Positions 42,491 through 52,900 of a stretch of DNA of 64,000 bases are shown in pieces (within the stretch, counting starts at the first letter, position 1; the number at the start of each line of letters is the position of its first letter). Location: the NCBI GenBank assembly GCA_947624675.1, contig CANQLI010000004.1, positions 97,310 through 161,309 on the forward strand, read 5' to 3'. The notes under the pieces were generated by a model, which was not told the DNA's origin, did no database searches, and saw nothing but the letters and a program-made list of their open reading frames with translations. The DNA is from an uncultured Clostridia bacterium. Its GTDB lineage: Bacteria; Bacillota; Clostridia; Oscillospirales; Ruminococcaceae. The translations under genes and the position numbers were made by a program.

Positions 42491-44170
42491 CTACTTTGAA
42501 TCGTATTTTGAATGTATAATAACAGTAGATAACGACTGCTTTTGCTTCTCTGTCGGCAGCTTAAGCTTTCCGCTGTTTACAAGTTCCTTTAAGCAATAAA
42601 GCATAAACCAGCCGTCAGAAAAAAAGATAAACTGCATACTGTACTTTTGCATCGCTCTGAGCTGTTTTGGTGTAGAATCCAGAACAGCTTTTATATACGG
42701 TCTTTTGATCTTATTAAACTCAGCGCTGTGTCTCTCTTTGATTTTATCTCCTATTGCAACTAAAGCTTTTACGGTTTCGTCTCCTTCGATCCAGACGCAT
42801 TCGCACCCCGCTTTAAAAATTCCGTTTGTATTACCGACAACCTTGAGATAGCCACGCTCAATAAGATACGCGTATTCCTCCTCAGATAATTCCGTGCCGT
42901 CAGCCCAATGGCTCAACAGAGTTAAATCACGTCGTGCATCCAACCGATATGTGTCTCCCACACGCCTGTTTGACCATTCAGAATCTACCTGCCACAAGGT
43001 AAGACCTTTGTATGAGTTCCAACACGGACCACAAAAATTAAGAATACTGTCAAAGTATTTGGGCGGCTTGACCTTTGGCGCCAACACGGATGCATAGCAT
43101 ATATTATGTCCGCCATCGGGACGTATAGTGGCCGCTTTTTCAAAGGAAACCTCCGTATTCATAGTGCTCTTTCCGCTTACTGCGGCAATGTACGGTATCA
43201 ACGCCCACAACATAAAATTTGTGTCCCTTTGATTGTCATGTGTAAGCGTTATTTCATTTTTATATCCGCCCAAAATCTTTTCATTTTCTAAAATTCTTGA
43301 ATTTAGCAATTCATCATACAATTCATTTGCAAATATTCTCGCCGCTTTTTCGTACATCTCATCGTGTAATTCGTTGAGTTCGGACGAAGGCTCATCAAGC
43401 AGTATATTGCAGAGATACTTATCCCCGCGCTTTGTCAGAAAACCGTATTCCTCAAGATACTCCGCTTCGCTTTCTACATAAACCGGAGATACTCCTAAAG
43501 CGTCGGCAATCTCACCTACGGTTTTAGCTTCCCTTAAAACCACATATTCTATATTTTGAGACAGCGCACTTCTGAAAAAGTTTCCGTTACCTCCTTTACT
43601 GCCAACCGATCCACTCGTACCGCAAATAGCAAATCTTATCGGATTAAATTTTAATTCGCCTGACGTTCTCACAGTATCCATACCTCTTTTCAGTTCTTCT
43701 TTTGCTTTGAACAGATGCCATTTTACCGTGCCAATAGGAATACTCAATTCTTTGGCTATCTCGCTTTGCTTTTTACTTTCATAATAATATAAAATTATTA
43801 TACGACGCTGCAGCTTTGTAAGATATGCAATCTCACTCTGCAATCTTTCGATAGTTTCCTGCATAACCAAGTTATAAGATATATCCGTATTATTGTCGCT
43901 TAAAACGTCTGCGATTTCTTCAATAGGCACACCTATAAAATTGCTGGCATTATCACGGTAATAATTACTGAGTGCATTATGAGCAATCGTCCAGATAAAC
44001 TTATCATAATTCTCTAAGTCATTTCTTGTAATCAGGGTGTGAAACGCTTTAAGTACAATTTCCTGTGCCAGATCTTCCGCATCCTGCAAGCTTTTACATC
44101 GTTTCAAAGCAAAGCCGAAGATAGGCTTTAAATATTGAGTTGTGATCCTTTCGGCATCTTTTTTGTTCAT
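42491..44170 (-). CDS. ECF-type sigma factor with long C-terminal extension
   Basis: 559 residues from ATG 44170, preceded by AAGGAGTAAG; the frame extends 39 codons upstream without a ribosome site. Residues 1-165 are a sigma-70 ECF unit: region 2 ('CKSLQDAEDLAQEIVLKAFH', 'WTIAHNALSNYYRD') and region 4 ('LTKLQRRIIILYYYESKKQS', 'IPIGTVKWHLFKAKEEL'). The remaining ~390 residues include a possible winged-helix part ('TVGEIADALGVSPVYVESEAEYLEEYG', in pieces) and an unrecognised domain. This resembles large ECF factors with C-terminal ligand- or protein-sensing domains that replace a separate anti-sigma factor. No anti-sigma gene is adjacent. Confidence 0.85.
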   Translation of the reverse strand: MNKKDAERITTQYLKPIFGFALKRCKSLQDAEDLAQEIVLKAFHTLITRNDLENYDKFIWTIAHNALSNYYRDNASNFIGVPIEEIADVLSDNNTDISYNLVMQETIERLQSEIAYLTKLQRRIIILYYYESKKQSEIAKELSIPIGTVKWHLFKAKEELKRGMDTVRTSGELKFNPIRFAICGTSGSVGSKGGNGNFFRSALSQNIEYVVLREAKTVGEIADALGVSPVYVESEAEYLEEYGFLTKRGDKYLCNILLDEPSSELNELHDEMYEKAARIFANELYDELLNSRILENEKILGGYKNEITLTHDNQRDTNFMLWALIPYIAAVSGKSTMNTEVSFEKAATIRPDGGHNICYASVLAPKVKPPKYFDSILNFCGPCWNSYKGLTLWQVDSEWSNRRVGDTYRLDARRDLTLLSHWADGTELSEEEYAYLIERGYLKVVGNTNGIFKAGCECVWIEGDETVKALVAIGDKIKERHSAEFNKIKRPYIKAVLDSTPKQLRAMQKYSMQFIFFSDGWFMLYCLKELVNSGKLKLPTEKQKQSLSTVIIHSKYDSK

Positions 44171-44322
44171 TTGTCTTACTCCTTGAAAGCTGCTTTCAAT
44201 TATACAGACACCAAAATCCAAAAAAGGTTGGAAAAACTGCGCAGATATTTGATTTCTTACGCAGTCAATTTTTAAATACAATGTCAATTATATTTATGTC
44301 CGTTTTCCGCTATCCTTTAATA

Positions 44323-45129
44323 TTACTTTTCAAGGTTTCTTATGTAGTGAAACAAATACTGCTGTGCTATTCCCTCGATACCTTTTGTACATTCCGGCAA
44401 GCCGTTCGGATAGTACCTCTCCATTACACGCTTTATCCAGACATCAACAGGAAATGCTTCGGTGCGGTACATTCCGTATAGCAAAGCACATTCAGCGACC
44501 TTTGGTCCTACTCCGTTTATCTGCATAAGCTTTTCTCTTGCTTTACCTATCGGCATAGCACAGATCTCGTCAAGGTCAAGCGCCTTTGTATCAAGCTTTT
44601 TTGCTGCGTCAATAATATACTTCGCACGAAATCCCGCCCTAAGAAAACCGAGAGAATCAACAGTTTCTGAAGAAAGAGTGCGAAAATCAGGGAAACAGCC
44701 GTAATGTTCAACAAGTCTTGATATTATCCCCTTTATACGGGGAATGTTGTTGTTCTGTGAAATGATAAACGAGCATAAAGCCTCCCACTTATCCTGTTTT
44801 ATAAGCCTTATCCCGGGCGCATAGCTGCACGCCGCCGCAAGTGTCTCGTCACAGGATAATCGTCGTTTTATTTCTCCATAATCGGTGTAAAGGTCAAGAT
44901 AATCCGCCCACAGCGAAATAAATGTCTGTTCGTCGGTGTCGTGAAAAGTAAACTCATTTCCCTCTGCCGTTATGTAAAGCGGAGTGTTAAGAGCATAACC
45001 TTTGTAAGCACCGCCGCCAACCTTCTCCCATCTGAATGCCTGACCACAGTCAAGCGTCTGGTCAAGGTCAAAATCATTCTGGATAAGTACAATGTCCTTA
45101 CCCTTTACCTCATAATCCAAGCTTTTCAT
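44323..45129 (-). CDS. 8-oxoguanine DNA glycosylase (OGG1-like)
   Basis: 268 residues. An N-terminal OGG_N domain ('FDLDQTLDCGQAFRWEKV') precedes a helix-hairpin-helix-GPD domain. The catalytic lysine lies in 'LGFLRAGFRAKYIIDAAKKL', the hairpin is 'INGVGPKVAECALLYG' and the catalytic Asp is in 'FPVDVWIKRVM'. It is a bifunctional glycosylase/AP lyase that removes 8-oxoguanine. Common in Clostridia, where OGG1-like enzymes replace MutM. Transcribed alone. Confidence 0.93.
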   Translation of the reverse strand: MKSLDYEVKGKDIVLIQNDFDLDQTLDCGQAFRWEKVGGGAYKGYALNTPLYITAEGNEFTFHDTDEQTFISLWADYLDLYTDYGEIKRRLSCDETLAAACSYAPGIRLIKQDKWEALCSFIISQNNNIPRIKGIISRLVEHYGCFPDFRTLSSETVDSLGFLRAGFRAKYIIDAAKKLDTKALDLDEICAMPIGKAREKLMQINGVGPKVAECALLYGMYRTEAFPVDVWIKRVMERYYPNGLPECTKGIEGIAQQYLFHYIRNLEK

Positions 45130-45201
45130 TTAAAACTCCTTAAAAATCTGCTTTATGTCTATAAGTATAACCTCTTTTTTTGTTTTTTGCAAGACGAACT
45201 A

Positions 45202-45230
45202 TTGACATTGGAGCAGTTTCACTGTATAAT
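45202..45230 (+). promoter_or_regulatory. consensus promoter of the SSS symporter gene
   Basis: TTGACA (45202-45207), 17-nt spacer, TATAAT (45225-45230), 78 bases before ATG 45308. Confidence 0.88.
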
Positions 45231-45307
45231 AATATCATCGCTTTAACAAGTAAAATCATAAAAGCTTTAAAGCGTTAAAGAAATCTATTTTAGGGGAGAA
45301 AATCAGT

Positions 45308-46810
45308 ATGACAATGTGGATTGTACTTTTCGTATACCTTGCCGTAATGCTCGGTATCGGATTTTACTGCAAGCATCTCGCAAACAGCGTCTCCGACTTT
45401 GTTTTAGGCGGACGGACGCTAGGTCCTTGGATGACCGCGTTTGCTTATGGAACAAGCTACTTTTCGGCAGTTGTTTTTGTCGGATATGCGGGAACCTTCG
45501 GCTGGAGCTATGGAGTAGCGGCTACATGGATAGGAATCGGAAATGCGGTAATAGGCTCACTTTTACCTTGGCTTATTCTTGGAAACCGCACAAGAATTAT
45601 GACAAAGCATCTCGATGCTAAAACGATGCCGGAGTATTTTGAAAAACGATATGATTCAAAGGGACTTAAAATATTTTCAGCGCTTATCATATTCGTATTC
45701 CTGATACCTTACACCGCTTCCGTTTACAACGGATTGTCAAGGCTTTTCAAAATGGCGTTTGACATTCCTTACGAGTGGTGCATTGTAGGAATGGCTGTAT
45801 TTACGGCGATTTATGTCATTGTCGGAGGCTACCGGGCTACCGCTATGAATGACTTTTTACAAGGTCTGTTTATGATCGTCGGAATCATAGCAGTAATTGT
45901 CGCGGCAATTACCGGAAAGGGCGGTATAGTTTCCGCACTTAACGGTCTTGAAGAACAGGGCGAGTTTAACACGCTCTTCGGACCCGACCCGATAAACCTA
46001 ATCGGCGTCGTTATACTCACATCTTTAGGAACATGGGGACTTCCTCAGATGGTTCAGAAGTTTTATGCTATCAAGGATAAGGGAGCGGTAAAGAAGGGAA
46101 CAATAATTTCAACCTTATTTGCCGTTATTGTTGCAGGCGGCAGTTACTTCCTCGGCGGCTTCGGAAGAATTTTCGCAACACCCGATCAGGTTGCTCAAAA
46201 CGGCACAGACTACATAGTACCTACTATTATTGAAACAATGCCTGACATTCTTATAGGAATAGTAATTGTGCTTGTGCTCTCAGCCTCGATGTCTACACTT
46301 TCGTCGCTCGTCCTCACATCGTCATCAACGCTTACCATTGACCTTATCAAGCCTTTTACCAAAAAGATGACCGATAAAAAACAGGTAATAACTATGAGGA
46401 TATTTATAGCGGTCTTCCTTCTTATTTCAGTCGGAATAGCAATATTCACAATAACAAATCCAAAAACGATAATATCTACCCTTATGTCTATCTCGTGGGG
46501 TGCACTTGCGGGAGCATTCCTAGCGCCGTTTTTGTACGGACTATTCTCCAAAAAAATCACAAAGGCTGCTGTATGGACATCTTTCATATTAGGCGTAGGA
46601 CTTGTGGTAGCGCATATGATCTACTTTACTCTTCTTGGAAACACCTGGACGCTATTTGGAATAAATATGGCTTCAGCAATAAACTGCGGAGCTATCGTAA
46701 TGCTTCTCTCGCTTATCGTTGTTCCGCTAGTTAGTCTTTTCACACCTAAGATGAATAAGCAAAAGGTCGATGAGGCTTTTGCCTGCTACGAAGCGAATCA
46801 GCAAGATTAA
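45308..46810 (+). CDS. sodium:solute symporter (SSS family)
   Basis: 500 residues, GGGGAGAA upstream. About 13 membrane helices with the SSS signature: 'DFVLGGRTLGPWMTAFAYGT', 'YVIVGGYRATAMNDFLQG', 'LGTWGLPQMVQKFYAIKD' and 'VLVLSASMSTLSSLVLTSSS'. Closest general resemblance is to proline/pantothenate-type members. Na+-coupled uptake of an organic solute is expected; the solute is not determinable. Monocistronic, with a hairpin at 46832-46866 as likely terminator. Confidence 0.92.
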   Translation: MTMWIVLFVYLAVMLGIGFYCKHLANSVSDFVLGGRTLGPWMTAFAYGTSYFSAVVFVGYAGTFGWSYGVAATWIGIGNAVIGSLLPWLILGNRTRIMTKHLDAKTMPEYFEKRYDSKGLKIFSALIIFVFLIPYTASVYNGLSRLFKMAFDIPYEWCIVGMAVFTAIYVIVGGYRATAMNDFLQGLFMIVGIIAVIVAAITGKGGIVSALNGLEEQGEFNTLFGPDPINLIGVVILTSLGTWGLPQMVQKFYAIKDKGAVKKGTIISTLFAVIVAGGSYFLGGFGRIFATPDQVAQNGTDYIVPTIIETMPDILIGIVIVLVLSASMSTLSSLVLTSSSTLTIDLIKPFTKKMTDKKQVITMRIFIAVFLLISVGIAIFTITNPKTIISTLMSISWGALAGAFLAPFLYGLFSKKITKAAVWTSFILGVGLVVAHMIYFTLLGNTWTLFGINMASAINCGAIVMLLSLIVVPLVSLFTPKMNKQKVDEAFACYEANQQD

Positions 46811-46831
46811 AACTTATATTTGATATTCTTT

Positions 46832-46866
46832 AAAAGCTTTGTCTTTAAAGGCAGAGCTTTTATTTT
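46832..46866 (+). terminator. probable terminator of the symporter gene
   Basis: AAAAGCT ... AGCTTTT with partial inner pairing, followed by ATTTTTATTTT. Confidence 0.6.
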
Positions 46867-46913
46867 TATTTTAAAGCTCTGATATATCTCGCTTCATCAT
46901 AAAGCTTATTTTT

Positions 46914-47026
46914 TTATACTCCCTCTACTAATAGCGCAAAATCAGGAAAAAATGTACGCAAACGTACATTTTTAATAAAATATCTTATGTTTTGTAACAA
47001 AATGTTTACAATATTCATAGTGTGTT
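46914..47026 (-). repeat. dispersed repeat, copy E (minus strand)
   Basis: The only copy in minus orientation. It contains ATGTACG-TTTG-CGTACAT plus T6 in that orientation and the tail GCGCTATTAGTAGAGGG. The ORF from 47018 down to 46914 (34 codons) reads MNIVNILLQN ... KNVRLRTFFPDFALLVEGV. It lies between the symporter and GH94 genes. Confidence 0.8.
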
Positions 47027-47119
47027 AATAATTGATACCAAAAAACCCCTCCCCTGTAACAATCTAATATTATGTAAATTTAAAGTGTAAATTTTTCTCA
47101 AAAACTTGCCCGCACCCCC

Positions 47120-47148
47120 TTGTAAATAGTCGGCAGTTATGTTAAAAT
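47120..47148 (+). promoter_or_regulatory. promoter of the cellobiose phosphorylase gene
   Basis: TTGTAA (47120-47125), 17-nt spacer, TAAAAT (47143-47148). The same hexamers and spacing occur before the sugar-binding-protein gene (57159-57187). Confidence 0.65.
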
Positions 47149-47217
47149 TAGTTAAGCTTTAAAGCTATTTGGCTGGACAGCTTATGACAACAAAATTATT
47201 GAGGAGAATTTTAAGCT

Positions 47218-49629
47218 ATGAAGTACGGCTACTTTGACCTTGATAACAAGGAGTATGTTATCACAAAACCAGACACACCCGCTCCCTGGGTGAACTATCT
47301 TGGCTCTCCCGCCTACGGAGCTATTATTTCAAACAACGCAGGAGGATACAGCTTTGTTCAGAGCGGAGCAAACGGAAGAATCGCAAGATACCGCTTTAAC
47401 TCCAATATGGCTCTTCCCGGAAGATATATTTACTTAAGAGATAACGACACGGCAGATTATTGGTCGGCGTCTTGGCAGCCTGTCGGCAAGCCGCTTGATG
47501 AGTACAAAAGCGAGTGCCGTCACGGTACAGCTTATACCACTATCACAGCTCAGTATAAAGGAATAAAATCTGTGACAACATATTATGTTCCTAAAGACAA
47601 GACCTACGAGGTTTGGAGATGTAAAATAACAAATGAGGGGGATAAGCCGAGAAAGCTGTCGACCTTTGGCTTTATCGAATTTACCAACGACAACAACTAT
47701 GAACAGGATCAGGTAAACCTTCAGTACACTTTGTTTATAACAAACACTACCTTTGAGGGAAATAAGATACTTCAACACATAAATGAAAACAGCGGAAAAG
47801 ATTCAACCGGCTCTAACCACAGGGAAAGATTCTTTGGGCTTGCCGGCGCTAAGGTCAGCGCTTATAACGGCGATCTTGACAGCTTTATAGGACCATACAG
47901 AACTTACGCAAACCCGATAGCTGTAGAAAAGGGAAGATGCGACGGAACTCTAAACTACAACCTGAATTCCTGCGGCGCACTTCAAAGCGACTTCGAGCTT
48001 GCTCCGGGTGAAACCAAAGAGCTTATCTATGTCCTCGGACAAAGAGATAACACCGCTGCAAATGAAATTTTAGCACAGTATGAACAGCCCGGAAAGGTAG
48101 ACAGTGAGCTTGAAGAGCTAATAAACTACTGGCACGGAATACTTAACAACTTCCAAGTAAAAACGCCTAGCGAAGAATTTAACAATATGATAAATGTGTG
48201 GAACGCTTACCAGTGCTTTATCACATTTATCTGGTCAAGAGCCGCTTCATTTATCTACTGCGGACTCAGAAACGGCTACGGTTACAGAGATACTGTTCAG
48301 GATATTCAGGGTATCATACACTTAGAGCCCGAAACGGCACTTGAAAAAATACGCTTTATGCTCTCGGCTCAGGTCGACAACGGAGGCGGACTTCCGCTTG
48401 TTAAATTCAATCACAACGCAGGACACGAGACCTGTCCGGACGAAAACGACGAGAACTCCGTTTACGCAAAAGAAACAGGTCATCCTTCATACCGTGCTGA
48501 TGACGCTCTTTGGCTTTTCCCGACAATTTACAAGTATATCGGCGAAAGCGGAAACAAGGAGTTTTTAGATGAGGTCATTGTTTATGCAAACGGCGGAGAG
48601 GATACCGTTTATGACCATTTAAAGAATGCGATACGATTTTCTATGGAGCGATTGGGCAATCACAATATGCCCGCCGGACTTCACGCCGATTGGAATGACT
48701 GCCTGAGAATGGGTAAAAAGGGCGAATCGACCTTTGTGGCATTTCAACTTTACTACGCTATGAGCGTAATAAAGGAACTCGCGGAAGAAAGAAACGACAC
48801 GGAATATGTAAAATATATCAATGAGGTTCAGGAAAAACTGGGAAAATCACTTTCTGACTGCTGGGACGAGGACAGATTTATCCGTGGTATCCGTGAAGAT
48901 GGAGTAGTCGTTGGTGCAAAGAATGACCCTGAGGCAAATATGTGGCTCAATCCTCAGAGCTGGGCTGTTATTTCCGGATTTGCGACAAAGGAACAAAGCG
49001 AAAAGGCTCTTGATAGCGTCCACCGTATCCTCAATACAAAGTACGGTGTAAAGCTCTTAGAACCTCCGTATGTCGATAACTATTTTGACGGAGCTATTAT
49101 GCACATCTTTAACCCGGACACAAAGGAAAACGGCGGTATATTCTCACAGTCACAGGGTTGGATAATTCTCGCCGAGAGCCTTATGGGACACGGAAACAGA
49201 GCATTTGAATACTTTATGGAATCATCGCCTGCCGCTATGAACGATCAGGCTGAGATAAGAGTTCTTGAACCTTATGTTCACGGACAATTCGTTGAAAGCT
49301 CACGCTCTCCGTTTGAAGGACGCGCACATGTTCACTGGCTTACCGGAACAGGTTCTACTGTTATGGTAGGATGTGTTGAAGGAATTCTCGGTATGAGACC
49401 TAACGCAAACGGACTTTATGTAGACCCTGCAATTCCGTCAGACTGGGATCATTTTGAGATCGAAAAGAATTTCAGAGGTTCTCACCTGTCGATCAAGTTT
49501 GAAAACAAGGATCATGTTGAAAGCGGGATCAAGGAGCTTATACTTAACGGCGAAAAGCTTGACGGAAACTTTATTCCTGCAAGCAAGCTTAAAAACGGAG
49601 TAAATGAAGTAACCGCAATAATGGGCTGA
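47218..49629 (+). CDS. GH94 cellobiose phosphorylase
   Basis: 803 residues, the usual size, without a signal peptide. GAGGAGAA precedes ATG 47218. The N-terminal beta-sandwich domain starts 'MKYGYFDLDNKEYVITKPDTP' (in part) and the (alpha/alpha)6 domain contains 'RNGYGYRDTVQDIQGI', the catalytic Asp region 'HADWNDCLRMGKKGESTFVA', and 'FNPDTKENGGIFSQSQGW'. It splits cellobiose with phosphate to glucose-1-phosphate and glucose, saving ATP in anaerobic cellulose users. The imported cello-oligosaccharides could come through the ABC system 8 kb downstream. Cellobiose is favoured over cellodextrin by overall similarity, but not proven. Confidence 0.94.
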   Translation: MKYGYFDLDNKEYVITKPDTPAPWVNYLGSPAYGAIISNNAGGYSFVQSGANGRIARYRFNSNMALPGRYIYLRDNDTADYWSASWQPVGKPLDEYKSECRHGTAYTTITAQYKGIKSVTTYYVPKDKTYEVWRCKITNEGDKPRKLSTFGFIEFTNDNNYEQDQVNLQYTLFITNTTFEGNKILQHINENSGKDSTGSNHRERFFGLAGAKVSAYNGDLDSFIGPYRTYANPIAVEKGRCDGTLNYNLNSCGALQSDFELAPGETKELIYVLGQRDNTAANEILAQYEQPGKVDSELEELINYWHGILNNFQVKTPSEEFNNMINVWNAYQCFITFIWSRAASFIYCGLRNGYGYRDTVQDIQGIIHLEPETALEKIRFMLSAQVDNGGGLPLVKFNHNAGHETCPDENDENSVYAKETGHPSYRADDALWLFPTIYKYIGESGNKEFLDEVIVYANGGEDTVYDHLKNAIRFSMERLGNHNMPAGLHADWNDCLRMGKKGESTFVAFQLYYAMSVIKELAEERNDTEYVKYINEVQEKLGKSLSDCWDEDRFIRGIREDGVVVGAKNDPEANMWLNPQSWAVISGFATKEQSEKALDSVHRILNTKYGVKLLEPPYVDNYFDGAIMHIFNPDTKENGGIFSQSQGWIILAESLMGHGNRAFEYFMESSPAAMNDQAEIRVLEPYVHGQFVESSRSPFEGRAHVHWLTGTGSTVMVGCVEGILGMRPNANGLYVDPAIPSDWDHFEIEKNFRGSHLSIKFENKDHVESGIKELILNGEKLDGNFIPASKLKNGVNEVTAIMG

Positions 49630-49679
49630 TTTCTGATAATAATATTATTATATAATGAATTTTAAAAGGAGTGATTTTA

Positions 49680-49814
49680 ATGAAGTATGTTTGTGATGTC
49701 TGCGGATATGTTTATGACGAAGAAGCAGAAGGTGTTAAATTCGATGACCTTCCGGATGATTGGGTTTGCCCTCTTTGCGGAGTAGGTAAGGATCAGTTTT
49801 CAAAAGACGAATAG
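49680..49814 (+). CDS. rubredoxin
   Basis: 44 residues from ATG 49680, with AAAAGGAGTG upstream. Two Cys pairs, '[11 protein letters not shown]' and '[15 protein letters not shown]', bind a single iron in the rubredoxin fold. At 44 residues it is shorter than the usual 52-54, lacking part of the central loop but keeping all four cysteines. It carries electrons in oxygen or superoxide detoxification in anaerobes. It lies 50 bases after the GH94 gene, whose transcript may extend through it. Confidence 0.93.
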   Translation: MKYVCDVCGYVYDEEAEGVKFDDLPDDWVCPLCGVGKDQFSKDE

Positions 49815-49835
49815 TCAAATCACCAACTAATAAAC

Positions 49836-49862
49836 AAGGCGCACTGATAACGGTGCGCCTTT
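49836..49862 (+). terminator. terminator after the rubredoxin gene
   Basis: AGGCGCAC - TGATAACG - GTGCGCCT with flanking A and T residues. Confidence 0.8.
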
Positions 49863-49870
49863 GTTTATAT

Positions 49871-49908
49871 AAAAAAGCAGGGCTGAGTTTTATGCCCTGC
49901 TGATTTTT
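49871..49908 (-). terminator. terminator of the GH25 gene
   Basis: On the minus strand AGCAGGGC - ATAAAACTCA - GCCCTGCT followed by T-run (A-run at 49871-49875). Confidence 0.8.
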
Positions 49909-49912
49909 GTCC

Positions 49913-52900
49913 TTATGCTTTTGTCTTATATGTAAATTCCGTTGCCGCAGAGTAATACCGCTTTCCGTTCTCTGTCTTATATGTTACAGCACGAACATAA
50001 TATGTGTAGTTCGGTCTTGCGAGGTTGTCAAACCTGAGCGATGAGCCTCCCTCTATCACTCTTGATTTTGAGTCCGCAAAACTTGCGTCACTACATATCT
50101 TCATTCGGTAATTTACACCGGTAATCTTATTGAATTCTATCCTTACCGCACTTGTTGTGCTGTTTGACTTTGCGAAGTTTACCGTCGGCTTTGACGGATT
50201 TCCGACAGTTTTGTAGGTGAATTCCGTTGCCGCAGAATAATATCGCTTTCCGTTCTCTGTCTTATATGTTACAGCACGAACATAATATGTGTAGTTAGGT
50301 CTTGCGAGGTTGTCAAACCTTAGCGACGAACCGCCCTCTACCACTCTTGATTTTGAGTCCGCAAAGCTTGAGTCACTGCATATCTTCATTCGGTAGACTA
50401 CGCCATCTACCTTATTAAATTCTATCCTTACCGCACTTGTGCTGCTGCCGGACTTGGCAAAGTTTACAACAGGCTTTGCCGGATTTCCGACTGTTTTGTA
50501 GGTGAATTCCGTTGCCGCAGAATAATACCGCTTTCCGTTTGCCGTCTTGTATGTTACCGCACGAACATAATATGTATAGTTAGGTCTTGCGAGATTGTCA
50601 AACCTGAGCGACGAGCCTCCCTCTACCACTCTCGATTTTGAGTCCGCAAAGCTTGCGTCACTGCATATCTTCATTCGGTAGCCTACGCCATCTACCTTAT
50701 TAAATTCTATCCTCACCGCACTTGTTGTGCTGTTTGACTTTGCGAAGTTTACCGTCGGCTTTGCCGGATTTCCGACAGTTTTGTAGGTGAATTCCGTTGC
50801 CGCAGAGTAATACCGCTTTCCGTTCTCTGTCTTATATGTTACAGCACGAACATAATATGTATAGTTCGGTCTTGCGAGGTTGTCAAACCTCAGCGACGAA
50901 CCTCCCTCTATCACTCTCGACTTTGAATCCGCAAAGCTTGAGTCATAACATATCTTCATTCGGTAATTTACACCGGAAATCTTATTAAATTCTATCCTTA
51001 CCGCACTCGTGCTACTGCCCGACTGGGCATAATTTACCGTAGGCTTCTGAGGATTTCCGACAGTTTTGTAGGTAAACACTACGCAAGGAGAACAATATCT
51101 CTTTGAGTTTACAGTTTTATAAGCCTGTGCTCGAATATAGTATGTGTGGTTAGGATGAGCTAAATTGTCAAACCTGAGCGACGGGCCGCCCTCCAATATC
51201 CTTGACTTTGAGTCAGCAAAGCTTGAGTCATAGCATATCCTGACCCTGTAGTTTATTCCCTCGATCTTGTCAAATTCTAGCCTTACCGCACTTGTGCTGC
51301 TGCCGGACTTGGCGTAATTTACCGTAGGAACGGGAATATCTTTGGCGTCAAAGGTCATATACCTGAATTCTGTCGGATCGGAAAAATATTTTTCTCCATC
51401 GACCGGCATATACGAATACGCTTTTAAATAATAATTTGTATTTGGTTTTAAGTTGTTAAACCTTAGCGAAGATCCGCCCTCTAACATCACCGCACCGTCA
51501 AACCCGGCATTGTCGGATAGCCATATTCTGTAACCAGTCGCAGCTGAAACCTTGTTAAGCTCAATTCTTATAGCGTTTGAGTCGCTGTTTGATGATGCGT
51601 AATTAACCGTTGGCTTTGCAAGATCATTTGTCTTTAACGTAAAGCTTATCTCATCGGTATTTGATGTAGTCGAGCCGGATTTTATTGTAGCATATGCTTT
51701 TATGTAATAGGTTGTGTTCGGTCTTAGAGAATCTATTTTTAAAGAAGCTCCGCCGCTTACGGTCTTAGAGTTTTTAAAACTACTGTTGTCAGCAAGCGTC
51801 ATTGTATAGCTTGTTGCGTTATCAGCTTTAAAATCTACCCTGACCGCAGTCTCTGAAACCGTTTTCTTTTGGACTTCAATAACCGGTTTTGTACTGTTGC
51901 CTGCACTTAAATTGTAACTCTCACCGGAAAAATATACACCGTCCATTCGTTTAAACGGTAAAATTTGAAATCTATCATTTTTATTTGTATCCTTGACCGT
52001 ATATGTACAGCTTTTTATATGCGCTAATGTTTCATATGTACCCGTAGAATTATTATATTTTTTTACCGAAAAACCAAATGCGCCCTTAGGTCTGGTCCAC
52101 GACAAAACCGTACTGGTGCCTGACAGCTTCGCAGTTGCCGACGGAATAGCTTCCGGGGGTGTACCAAACCATAAGTCAAGATCTACATATCCATAGATAC
52201 CGTCTAGCCGTCCTTCGCTTGAATACTGCCAAATATCAATATCTCCGGAATAATCGGTATTAGAGGTATAGTGAGCGAGCCATATTTCATATTTTGACTC
52301 CAGTGTCTTATAGTCTAACTCGTCATAAAAATAATATTTGCTCGCATAAACTCCCGCGACATAATTCTTGCTCTGTATCCTTTCACAAAAAGCAGTACAA
52401 AGCTTTGTCTGTTCGGTTTTACTTAAATTTGCGGCATCAAGTCTGCCAATATCATAATCTACGTGCTCAATGTCATAAAAAACCGGGAGGGTAATGTCAT
52501 AATTTTTTATGACACTAAGTACAAGGTCAGCCTCTTTTTGAGCTTCAGCCGTAGTTATCGCCTGAGTATAAAAATATACACCGACCTGAATACCAGCCTT
52601 TAAAGCGCCCGATATATTTTCGTCAACATATTGATCCTTTACCAATGTTCCCGATGAACCATATCCGCGATAACCTGCTCTGATTATAGCTCCTGTTATT
52701 CCTTCCTCCTTTAAGGCTTTCCAGTCTATCTTAGTGTTCCAAGCCTGATGCTCCGATACATCGATTATCTTATAGTTCTTTACATTCTTAAGCTTTGACG
52801 GAATGTTTGGCGTACTCACGCCTCCGAAAGACGCTCTCGCCATACCTTTGTAGTTGTTTAAATACTTTCTGTATTCCGGATCATTTTTAATCCGCCATTC

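Noticed and set aside
49925..51060. Regular 282-bp repeats that could be taken for an array-type element
   Set aside because: They are in frame in a long coding sequence and encode protein modules; there are no short repeats with unique spacers, so not CRISPR.
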